Virus record (IMG/VR): IMGVR_UViG_3300046535_001680 | Coordinates: 1 to 23,236 of that record | Strand: one strand, 5' to 3' | DNA from: a virus | Length of the DNA stretch: 23,236 nucleotides | Shown here: positions 5,616-13,360 of the stretch, one piece after another | Numbering within the stretch: position 1 is the stretch's first letter | Layout of the letters: every line of letters begins with the position of its first letter | Program-made: the position numbers and the translations under genes | Notes under the pieces: generated by a model | Databases searched by the model: none | Told to the model about the DNA's origin: nothing | The model's input: the letters and a program-made list of their open reading frames with translations, nothing else

Positions 5616-8600
5616 GACGCAAGAACGATCTGCACGATCGACCTCCACTTGGTGCTGTTGGTGTTCGGCGGCGTGAGGTCACCCGAGATCTCGCCCGTGG
5701 CCGCGTCCGTGATGTTCAGCACCGGCATGAAGTCCGTACCGAACACATCGCCGACGACGCCACCGGCCGCGCCCACCTCGACGATCGCAGAGCCGTTCCA
5801 CTTGTACTGCTGCGTCACGACCTGCGAGTAGGCGTCCGCGTTGGCCTCATGCCCCTCGATGCTCCAGATCAACTTGAAACTCTGCTGAGCGACGACCATC
5901 ACGAAGACCGACGGAGGCGTGACGCTAGTGGTCGTGGCGTCAAACACTTCAGTGTTCATCACCCGACCGTTCTCGCTCACCCAATCGACGCGACGAATGT
6001 GGTGGAACGTTGCCTTTTCCGCCTCGATGGTGTCGCCTGCGGTGGGCTCCAGCACGGGGTTGTGATTGTAGGACGGCACCCAATCCGTGCCGTCGCAGAA
6101 CGCTTCGACGGTGGCACCGTTCGCGCACGCCACTCCGATGCCTGTCAGGCCCGCGACGATGATCGATTGGTTGCCCGTCGTGCTGTTTCGAAAGGTGCGT
6201 CGGTTGCCCGGCACGAGCGGCAGGAAAACCACCCGCGTATCGGTGAGCGTGCCCGCGGAGGTGACGTCGATCACCCCGTCCTTGAACTCTTCGAATGTCG
6301 CCGTGTAGTCCGCGTCCGTTGGGATCTCGATGCCGCCGAACCCGCTCGTTTCGTCGGGTAGCACCACCTGGCGGCAAAACACGCCGTCCGAGTTGTCGAA
6401 CCACGGGTTATCGTTCTTCGTGCAGTTGACCACGCGCACGACGTTAGTTGGGTCGGTGTCGGCGAGTACTTTGATGAATCCAGGGTGACTCGGCAACGCG
6501 GCGAACTGACACTGCAAAAACTCATATTTGCTGCTGTCCTCGGAGAAGTGTCCCGAGCCGCTGCCGAATATCTCGATGAACGGCTTCAGCCCGCCCTCTT
6601 CAAAGCAGCCGAAGCCGACGCCCACCAGCGTGACCAGATCCATCCCCCGGAAGAAGAACCCGCCCGCGACCGCGATGCCGCCAACGGTCGTCGTCTCATC
6701 CGAAATGCCCGCGGTGCCGTCGATCACCAGAGAGTCCGTCTCGGCGAAGATTTGATACTTGTTCGCGACGAGGTAGCAGCGACCGGTGATCGACACCGAT
6801 GCTCCAGCCATCACGATGGCGCACTTGTACGAGCTGCCCACCTCGATGCCGTGGATGTTGATGATGCCCGCGCTGCCGGTCATCTCGAGCGCGATACGCG
6901 CGTTCGCGGGCGCATTGTTGAATAGGACGTTCGTCAGATTCGAGTTGTAGGAGTTGAAGACGAGACGAATGCCGGTGCGGCACACGCAAGACACGTTGTA
7001 GATTCGTGTGGATACGGCGGATTGGCAGTCGATACCGGGTCCGTACACGTTGGTGACGGTCAGTTGTTCAATCTGCACATCTCGGATCGCGAAGTTAGCA
7101 TTGTCGTCGAGCCTGTGCGGGATCCACGCCTGAGAAAGGCCCCCGGAGAGAAGCGGCCTAACGGCTGCCTGCACAAACACGCCGTCGAGCGTGTCCCAGT
7201 CCGTCCACCAAAGGGTGGTAGAGCCGTTGAACGCGAGCTTCGTTGCACCTGGCGTGTAGCCAGTCGTGTGGATCGACGCCGCATCAAGCACCATCGAAGC
7301 GCACTCATGGCGCACGCTGCCGCGCACCTCGCCGCCGTTCCACCCGCCGATGGCGCCCATGCCGTAGCGGACAGTCTCCCAATCTTGTTGGATGAGCGTG
7401 CCCGCGATAGCGGTCGTACCCTTCAGCACACCGTCGAGGAAAAGCCGGATGTTCGTGCCGTCCCAGTCCACGCAGAGCTCGTGGAAGTTGCCATCATCCG
7501 CCGCTACCGCGGCCGCGCCGGTGGAGGACACGGTCCCGACGCCCGCTGTAGTGAGGATTTGCGCCTGAAACTCGTTGGGCGATACGTTGATGCCAAACAC
7601 GGAATCGTAGGGTGAAGTGAGAATGTTTCCGGTCTTCTCGCCGTAGGAGACAATCAGATAGCCACCCTCGGGAATCGCGGCGTACCAGCCAGTGCGGAAG
7701 CGAAACTGGATGCGGAAACAGAAGGCCGACTTGCCGTGCAGGTCCCACCCGGCGCCGTACTCGCGGAGATCGAGGCAGCTCCGTAGGGATACGCCTTCCT
7801 CTGCCCCGTGCAGAATGGCCGCGTTGCCACCCGCGAAAGCGTTCGGCGTGACGGGGAACTCGCCGACGTCCGGGCCCACATAGAACGTGGGGCCCACGTA
7901 CTGCTCAGAGCGAACAACCGTGGAGTCCTTTCCGGCCCCCAGGATCTTCGACCCTGAGTTTTTGACGTGCAATGGCTTCGTCACAATGGTGGAGCCAGCG
8001 GGAAACTCGATCGGGCTTGCGCTGTAGTTCAATCCAGCGGTCGTGACGAGAGCGGCGTCGAGTGCCGCCCTCAGGGCGTCGGTGTCATCGCTGGCGCCAC
8101 TGAACTTCGCCCCAAATACCGGATCGTGCGGGCGTATGGCCTGAGCGATCGGCGGCTTCGGATCGATGGTGATGAACCCCGTGGTGCCGTCCGCGATGCC
8201 TCCTCGGTACGAGCTCGACGCTGGCGACGTGGCGAGCACCGCGCGCGCCGTCGTCGGGTCGATGATGACGGGGGTAGGCTTGCCGCTACCCGGCGGAAAA
8301 AAGCCCGAGACCTCGACGATGTGCCCGACGGGCGCGTACTTCAGCGTCGCGCCAAGGATGACGGTCTCCGTCGCCATGCCGACGACGTGCCCCGCGGCGA
8401 CGAGATTCGCGGCGGTCGCGGGGAGAAGCTTCGTCGAATCCCCGGCGTCGCTCGCCGTGCAAAGGAACTGCCCCGCGCCGATGTTCTCGGCGGCGAGTCC
8501 AGACGGCGCGCTCCCCGCACCGGCGACAAGCGCCGTGAGGTCGATCACGGTCTCAGCGTTCGTCGGATCGTCGAAGACGACGGTATCGTCCACGCCATCG

Positions 8601-8701
8601 AAGCGAACGACCGTCCGTTTCGGGAGCAGGGTTGTCCCCTGCTTGATCTTCGCGGGACCAAAGAAGGCGTCGAGGTACGTGGGCTCTCTCTCTGTCGTCA
8701 T
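5612..8701 (-). CDS. Tail spike/fibre: pectin-lyase-like beta-helix with inserted LamG-like domain
   Basis: 1029 residues, the largest gene here. Residues 1-190 form an N-terminal attachment region. At about 197-236, GAKFSGASDDTDALRAAL and IEFPAG match the start of pectate-lyase-type phage spikes. The first helix strands (NSGSKILGAGKDSTVV) are followed at about 305-475 by a LamG-like jelly roll (FRIQFRFRTGW, FHELCVDWDGTNIRLFLDGVLKGTT). The beta-helix resumes at about 535-790 (FAIRDVQIEQLTVTNVYG, then many short strands). The last 115 residues form a separate domain, possibly for trimer formation. Such spikes bind and often cleave surface polysaccharide. The ATG at 8701 overlaps the previous stop (ATGA). 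Confidence 0.8.
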   Translation of the reverse strand: MTTEREPTYLDAFFGPAKIKQGTTLLPKRTVVRFDGVDDTVVFDDPTNAETVIDLTALVAGAGSAPSGLAAENIGAGQFLCTASDAGDSTKLLPATAANLVAAGHVVGMATETVILGATLKYAPVGHIVEVSGFFPPGSGKPTPVIIDPTTARAVLATSPASSSYRGGIADGTTGFITIDPKPPIAQAIRPHDPVFGAKFSGASDDTDALRAALDAALVTTAGLNYSASPIEFPAGSTIVTKPLHVKNSGSKILGAGKDSTVVRSEQYVGPTFYVGPDVGEFPVTPNAFAGGNAAILHGAEEGVSLRSCLDLREYGAGWDLHGKSAFCFRIQFRFRTGWYAAIPEGGYLIVSYGEKTGNILTSPYDSVFGINVSPNEFQAQILTTAGVGTVSSTGAAAVAADDGNFHELCVDWDGTNIRLFLDGVLKGTTAIAGTLIQQDWETVRYGMGAIGGWNGGEVRGSVRHECASMVLDAASIHTTGYTPGATKLAFNGSTTLWWTDWDTLDGVFVQAAVRPLLSGGLSQAWIPHRLDDNANFAIRDVQIEQLTVTNVYGPGIDCQSAVSTRIYNVSCVCRTGIRLVFNSYNSNLTNVLFNNAPANARIALEMTGSAGIINIHGIEVGSSYKCAIVMAGASVSITGRCYLVANKYQIFAETDSLVIDGTAGISDETTTVGGIAVAGGFFFRGMDLVTLVGVGFGCFEEGGLKPFIEIFGSGSGHFSEDSSKYEFLQCQFAALPSHPGFIKVLADTDPTNVVRVVNCTKNDNPWFDNSDGVFCRQVVLPDETSGFGGIEIPTDADYTATFEEFKDGVIDVTSAGTLTDTRVVFLPLVPGNRRTFRNSTTGNQSIIVAGLTGIGVACANGATVEAFCDGTDWVPSYNHNPVLEPTAGDTIEAEKATFHHIRRVDWVSENGRVMNTEVFDATTTSVTPPSVFVMVVAQQSFKLIWSIEGHEANADAYSQVVTQQYKWNGSAIVEVGAAGGVVGDVFGTDFMPVLNITDAATGEISGDLTPPNTNSTKWRSIVQIVLAS

Positions 8702-9318
8702 TGGGGTCTCCACACTTTGTAGGCCACCGTGTAGGCGCCTTGCCACTGCAGAGATGCGGCGGCATCCGCGTTGACCCGCCCTCGCAAGCTACCCGCGTAG
8801 GACCCCGCAGCGGTGACGATGTCAAGGGAGACAAGGGTGAATGGGACGACCATCACCGCGGAGGCGAGGTTTTGCCCCATCTGAACTTTGCTTCCCGGGA
8901 CGGCCACGGCGCCCGTGCCGTTTTGGTTTCCCTCGAATTGGATCCATCCCCTGGAGGTGCCGGAGCCGCTGTCCTGTATGAGAGCGTGCGCTTGTACGAC
9001 GGCTTCCACTACGTCACCGACGGCCGTAACGATCGTGGGCGGGCTCGTGAATCCGCCGAATGAGGCCCACGCCGCTGTCGTAACTGGACTCCCGTGACCC
9101 GTCTCGGTCTCGCTTACGTCCTCAAATCGAATTGACTTCCACTGGACGAGCACGAGGTTCGACAGCGTAATCGGGTCGAGTCGCGTTTTCAAGTACGTTG
9201 TGCGATCGGCCAACGCCTCGAGGGCGACGTTCGCACTCGCGGCGTTGCGCGGGTCCCCGTCGTCCGGGATCGTCATCCCGGTGGGGTAGCTGTTTGTTCC
9301 GTTGTAGATGCTGGACAT
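8698..9318 (-). CDS. Tail fibre-associated virion protein, unknown (206 aa)
   Basis: Not assigned to a family. The N-terminus (PDDGDPRNAASANVALEALADRTTYLKTRL) is the short helical adapter often seen at the start of phage fibre-like proteins. The rest is beta-rich with many Thr, Ser, Gly and Val residues. There is no enzyme motif. It lies between tail protein I and the tail spike with overlapping starts and stops (TGATG, ATGA), the usual place for a fibre connector or proximal fibre. The ATG at 9318 is supported by the one-base overlap with the upstream stop. Confidence 0.6.
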   Translation of the reverse strand: MSSIYNGTNSYPTGMTIPDDGDPRNAASANVALEALADRTTYLKTRLDPITLSNLVLVQWKSIRFEDVSETETGHGSPVTTAAWASFGGFTSPPTIVTAVGDVVEAVVQAHALIQDSGSGTSRGWIQFEGNQNGTGAVAVPGSKVQMGQNLASAVMVVPFTLVSLDIVTAAGSYAGSLRGRVNADAAASLQWQGAYTVAYKVWRPQ

Positions 9319-10124
9319 CAGGTGATCCCTTCCCAGAATCGGCAGTCTGGACTTCGCCCGCTTGGTACTGCTACGCCTCCGCTCAGGACATGCCAACGTC
9401 CCCACGTGCCATCAGGCATTGTAGTGGGGGTCGAGGGGTCGAACAACGAGGAGTCGTAGGTCCAGATGATCGACCGCACGTAGGAGTGCTCGCTCTTCCA
9501 CTGCCGGATGAGCGCGAGCACGGCGTCGACATCTTCGCGCGGGGCATCGTGTCCAAACCCGAGACCGCCGCCCCACCGCTCGCCGTCACCCCACGGGCTG
9601 TCGATGGGCCACGGCGGCTGATCCACCACGATCCAGAGGTCCCACCAATGGGTCGCGTTGCCCGGATCCGTGACGCTATCCCAGTCCCACGCGACCTGAT
9701 CGTCGGAGAAGGTGCCGTCCGTCTCGCAGGTGATCATGCGCCCCGCGCGGTTCACCACGCGCACGCGAGGGTGATTCGACAGGTACTCGTGAAGGGACAA
9801 CGCGATCGCCTCCGCACTGCCCGCGCGCCGCCAACGATCCAGCCACGGGATGAGGCGCGCGGCGAAGTTGTCGTCAGTCTCGCCTTGCCCTTGAAGGATG
9901 CCGCGGCTTCGCCCGATGAGAGGCAGTGCGGTCGGCGTACCGAACCCGGGAAACTTCGCCTCGACCCCCTGGATCCGCGTGTCGATCTGCGCGTCGAAGA
10001 TGGCCGCCCACGCCCAGATGACCGCGAACCCCGTGCGCAGCGGCTCGGGCGCGCGTCCGCGGTCTGCGAGCCACGGCGGGATCCAGGCGCGGATCGCGTC
10101 TCGGAGGCGGAAAGCGGCGCTCAC
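9318..10124 (-). CDS. Tail protein I-like baseplate protein
   Basis: 268 residues. The N-terminal half is helical, with the pattern RTGFAVIWAWAAIFDAQ, then GRSRGILQGQGETDDNFAARLIPWLDRWRRAGSAEAI, found in proteins encoded right after baseplate J (P2 gpI / Mu gp48 position). The C-terminal half is tryptophan-rich. It would join the wedge to the fibres. It starts with GTG in a GTGA overlap with baseplate J. The assignment relies mainly on gene order and the helical repeat pattern. Confidence 0.65.
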   Translation of the reverse strand: MSAAFRLRDAIRAWIPPWLADRGRAPEPLRTGFAVIWAWAAIFDAQIDTRIQGVEAKFPGFGTPTALPLIGRSRGILQGQGETDDNFAARLIPWLDRWRRAGSAEAIALSLHEYLSNHPRVRVVNRAGRMITCETDGTFSDDQVAWDWDSVTDPGNATHWWDLWIVVDQPPWPIDSPWGDGERWGGGLGFGHDAPREDVDAVLALIRQWKSEHSYVRSIIWTYDSSLFDPSTPTTMPDGTWGRWHVLSGGVAVPSGRSPDCRFWEGIT

Positions 10125-11269
10125 GTGCCCGCCTCGACGATGCGCACATCGCTCACGTCTACAACGAGCGTCGCGACCTCGCCCGGGGAGAGGGGAAGAT
10201 CCGTGTCCGCGCCGTCGACGTCGAAGATCGTCGGGTGCGCGCTCTCTACGATTCCTGCGACGTAGTCGCCGTACAGGTACCCCTGCGTCGAGGGCGTCTT
10301 CGCAATCCCGCCGATGGGGTAGTTCTTGATTGCCTTTTCGAGTGCGGCGAGAACCAGAGTGCGGAGGTTTGCGGCGGACACCCCTGGACTTCGGGTCGCC
10401 CAGATCGTGAGGGTGGCGCCCAGCCCGACGGGGGTCGCGCCAAAGAGGTTGGCGGTCACGGAATCGGGACGGGCGATCGCCTCGATGTCCGCTCGTGCGA
10501 AGTCGAGATCTGCGGAGGTCGGCGTACCTGTTGGGGATGCGGCGTATATCGTCACGATCCCGGTCGCGGGGTCCGCCTGCACCTGAGCGCGGTTGATGTC
10601 CACGGGGGTTCCGTCATCTCGTAGAGCGGAGAGTACGGCGTAGCGGTATGCACCGCGGGGACCCAAGGGCGAGAGCGAGGCAAGGCGATCGAGGCAGCGC
10701 GCGCGGAGCGGCTCGTCCTCTTCTGCGTCCTGCCCGATGAACGCGGCGGGGTTCGTGACCGACACTCCGATGATGGTCGTCTCGAGCGAGTCTATCTCCC
10801 CCGGACCTGCGGAGGAATCCGATCCGAGCTCGACCGCCGAGAAGTCCACGAGGACGGTATCCCCGGGATTGAGATCGAACGCGGCGGTGTTTCGGTACGC
10901 CTTGCCCGTCGTAGAATCAAGCGCGCGCACCTCGTCGGGATCGAAGTGATACACCCCGCCCCCAGAGTTCGCGAGCTGCAGTTGCCCCGTCGCGGTCGTC
11001 TCGGGGATTCGCGTCACCCCGTAGACGTAATACGCGAGACGCGTGAGCCACGGGCCCTCGGCGGTATCGAGCCACCCTGCCCTGATCGCCTCAACGTCGA
11101 GAACCGTGACCCCCGCGAACGCGCGCGCGATTGATCGAAGAATGACACGCCTAGCGCCCGCGATGCGCCACGACCGTGCGGGGACTCCCAGGGTCTCGAG
11201 GATGTCGAGGCAGAGCTCGAGCGCGTCTGTTTCGGTGACGCTTTTGATGAGATCGTCAACGGCAAGCAT
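10121..11269 (-). CDS. Baseplate J-like protein
   Basis: 382 residues, the usual size. The pattern fits the baseplate J family (P2 gpJ / Mu gp47, PF04865): an N-terminal helical region with GWLDTAEGPWLTRLAYYVYGV, beta-rich middle with LNPGDTVLVDFSAVE, the signature EEDEPLRARCLDRLASLSPLGPRGAYRYAVLSA, and a C-terminal arm with SPGEVATLVVDVSDVRIV. It forms part of the baseplate wedge around the spike. The ATG at 11269 has GGAGGG upstream and shares a base with the previous stop; a TTG one codon earlier is less likely. Confidence 0.88.
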   Translation of the reverse strand: MLAVDDLIKSVTETDALELCLDILETLGVPARSWRIAGARRVILRSIARAFAGVTVLDVEAIRAGWLDTAEGPWLTRLAYYVYGVTRIPETTATGQLQLANSGGGVYHFDPDEVRALDSTTGKAYRNTAAFDLNPGDTVLVDFSAVELGSDSSAGPGEIDSLETTIIGVSVTNPAAFIGQDAEEDEPLRARCLDRLASLSPLGPRGAYRYAVLSALRDDGTPVDINRAQVQADPATGIVTIYAASPTGTPTSADLDFARADIEAIARPDSVTANLFGATPVGLGATLTIWATRSPGVSAANLRTLVLAALEKAIKNYPIGGIAKTPSTQGYLYGDYVAGIVESAHPTIFDVDGADTDLPLSPGEVATLVVDVSDVRIVEAGT

Positions 11270-11634
11270 CAAACCCTCCGAAACCCTTCGGCGTCATTCT
11301 GGAAGGCGAGATCGATTGCGCCGCCGGACGTGTCGATGTGCAGATCTACGCGCAACACCCCCGGAGAGTTCTCGGAGATCGTCGTTTGGCAAGACGACAC
11401 GCGATCGTCGCGCTGCACTTGCGAGTCAATACGATGCGCGAGCGTAGGATCGCTCGGCGCCGAGAGCAGGTCCGGAATCCCGATGCCTCGATCCGGGTCG
11501 TCGATGTTCGACCCCGGAGGTTCGATGAGGATGTGGTATACGTCCTGCGCCAAGACCTCGACGGGATCCGTCAGGTCGCGGTCGAACAGGGACAGATCAT
11601 CCCAGCAATCGAAGTCGGTGAAATCTTCCGCCAT
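11269..11634 (-). CDS. gp25/Mu gp46-like baseplate wedge protein
   Basis: 121 residues. An acidic N-terminus (AEDFTDFDCWDDLSLFDRDLTDPVEVLAQDVYHILIEPPGS) leads into a compact alpha/beta domain in which DPTLAHRIDSQVQRDDRV recalls the gp25 (GPW) fold. The gene order spike, this gene, baseplate J is that of Mu gp45-46-47. gp25-like proteins anchor the sheath to the baseplate and trigger sheath assembly. Starts and stops overlap by one base on both sides. Confidence 0.7.
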   Translation of the reverse strand: MAEDFTDFDCWDDLSLFDRDLTDPVEVLAQDVYHILIEPPGSNIDDPDRGIGIPDLLSAPSDPTLAHRIDSQVQRDDRVSSCQTTISENSPGVLRVDLHIDTSGGAIDLAFQNDAEGFRRV

Positions 11635-12788
11635 CAGGTTGCCTTGACCCTCGAGGCGGCGACGCTGCCCGCGCCCCCCATCGCCACCGCGGGAACCCCG
11701 GTGGATCCCGAGATGGTTCCACCCGAATGCACGTGCGTGTTGAACGCCGTGCGGATCGCGTTCAGTTCTGACAATACGAGCGCGGCGAGGGCGACGTAGT
11801 CCGCTCCGCCCGCGAGATCGATCCGCGTGCTCGCGTCGAGGCGAAGCACGAGGGGCGGCGCGCCGTCCTGGAACGAGCGCACGATCGGGCGCGACGGGTC
11901 GCCGGCGATGAACTCTACGATCACCTCGGACCCCGGGGCATACGTCGCCGAGAGACCCGCCATGCCCGGCCAGGGGGTGAGCGGGATCATGTCCGGCAAT
12001 CCGCGCGACTTCTCAACCGCCTGAAGCGCTAGGCGTCCGTCCGCCTTCTGTTCGACGATGCGGTATCGGTACGCGCGCGCGAAGACGATGCGCGACTTCG
12101 CCTCGATGAGGCGAGAGAACGCTTCGGAGAGGCGCGTCTTCGGTTGCGCCCCGCACCACGCTGTCGCTCGCGCGCCGCCCTCTCCGAAGGTCTGCTCTAC
12201 ATCGCGCACCGTGACCGATCCATCGAGACGGGCGTCCGTAAGAACCATGCCCGGTTGCACGAGGTCGTCGCTCGCGATCTCCGCTTTCTGCATGAGAGGG
12301 TCCCACGAAAGGACCTGCACGCTCGCGGGCGCGGGCACGGTAGCACGAGGCCCCACGATCGTCTTGCCCGCGAAGTCCGCATGCCAATCGAGACCGTCCA
12401 GGACAGACGAAGCGACTCCCGCGGCGCGCTCGTAGTCCACGCCGAGGCGCGTCGAGAGACCCGACACGATCGTCTCCTTCGCCTCCGCTGCCGTGGTTTC
12501 GATGACGGAGGACAGTTTCACGCCCGCATCGTTGTGGTACGCGCGCGGTCCTAGCGTCTTCGTCCACCCGTTGGCACCCCCCACCACGCGGGATTGGACG
12601 TGCGCGGCGAAGCGCCCCGATGCGCCTGCGTCGACCGTGCCGACCAGGGTGGCAGCGCCCAGGACGAGCGTAGCGCGCCCCGCGGCAACGGGCAGATCGT
12701 AGTCCACGTCGGCGGTCCACGCGCCCTGCCACGGGACGAGCAAGCGCACGGACTTGGCGCGCGATCCGTTCAGGACGAGGGTCGTCAC
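11634..12788 (-). CDS. Baseplate hub/spike protein (Mu gp45 / P2 gpV-like C-terminus)
   Basis: 384 residues. Residues 1-240 are beta-rich and hub-like (VVGGANGWTKTLGPRAYHNDAGVKLSSVI, then QVLSWDPLMQKAEIAS). Residues 240-306 look like the OB-fold of spike proteins (PGMAGLSATYAPGSEVIVEFIAGDPSRPIVRSFQDG). The C-terminal region carries HVH at 352-354, an HxH motif that binds iron at the tip of P2 gpV-type spikes, followed by a Ser/Gly-rich end. The protein would cap the tube and pierce the outer membrane. It starts with GTG in a GTGA overlap. No separate hub gene (Mu gp44-like) is seen, so this may combine both roles. Confidence 0.7.
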   Translation of the reverse strand: MTTLVLNGSRAKSVRLLVPWQGAWTADVDYDLPVAAGRATLVLGAATLVGTVDAGASGRFAAHVQSRVVGGANGWTKTLGPRAYHNDAGVKLSSVIETTAAEAKETIVSGLSTRLGVDYERAAGVASSVLDGLDWHADFAGKTIVGPRATVPAPASVQVLSWDPLMQKAEIASDDLVQPGMVLTDARLDGSVTVRDVEQTFGEGGARATAWCGAQPKTRLSEAFSRLIEAKSRIVFARAYRYRIVEQKADGRLALQAVEKSRGLPDMIPLTPWPGMAGLSATYAPGSEVIVEFIAGDPSRPIVRSFQDGAPPLVLRLDASTRIDLAGGADYVALAALVLSELNAIRTAFNTHVHSGGTISGSTGVPAVAMGGAGSVAASRVKAT

Positions 12789-13360
12789 TTGGCGACCTCT
12801 TCTTTGAATTGCTTGACGAGCGCCTCAATCTGCATATCCGCCGCGTCCTTCGCCGCGGGCACCTTGGGTTTGGTCGGCGGGACCTTGCCCCCCGCGGGAC
12901 CGGTACCGTTCGGCGTGCCGAGACCGGCGGTCGGAAGCGCGAACTTCTCCAACTTGATTTCACACGTCCAGAGTCCGTTGTCGTCCTGATCCCACTGCGA
13001 CACGTCCACGCGGTTCACGCTCGTGATGTTCAGGGGCGGTCCGTTGACGAGAGGGTGCACGATCGCGAGCGCTTTCGGTGCCGCCTTCCCCGTGCCCGCG
13101 GTCGGCTCCTTCACGAGCACCTTGCGCGCGAACGCCTCCCACGTCGGCGTCCAGATCGCCGGCTTGTCCCACGCCGTTACCGTGATGCTCCCCTTCGAGA
13201 GATCTTCGCCAGCGAAGACGCTCGATGCGCCCGACGTGCCGTACCCCTTGCGTTGGTCCCACTTCCACGGATCGCCGAATCCCTTGATCTCTACCTTGAA
13301 GAAGGGGGGACCCAAGTACTCGCCGCCGAGCAAAACGTGATCTTGCCGCAACTCGGTCAT
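12785..13360 (-). CDS. Tail/baseplate protein after the tape measure (191 aa)
   Basis: It lies between the tape measure and spike genes, where myoviruses encode a hub-adaptor (Mu gp43, gp53-like). Residues 1-140 are beta-rich, with GFGDPWKWDQRKGYG, SKGSITVTAWDKPAIW and a closing NGLWTCEIKLEKF. A proline-, glycine- and lysine-rich linker then leads to a C-terminal amphipathic helix (AADMQIEALVKQFKEEVAK). No LysM repeat is evident. The helix may contact a partner in the hub. Role is from position. The ATG at 13360 overlaps the tape measure stop as ATGA. Confidence 0.6.
   Translation of the reverse strand: MTELRQDHVLLGGEYLGPPFFKVEIKGFGDPWKWDQRKGYGTSGASSVFAGEDLSKGSITVTAWDKPAIWTPTWEAFARKVLVKEPTAGTGKAAPKALAIVHPLVNGPPLNITSVNRVDVSQWDQDDNGLWTCEIKLEKFALPTAGLGTPNGTGPAGGKVPPTKPKVPAAKDAADMQIEALVKQFKEEVAK

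Noticed and set aside
9198-10265. Open frame of 355 codons on the plus strand
   Set aside because: Antisense to tail protein I and baseplate J genes, arginine- and proline-rich with no recognisable motif.
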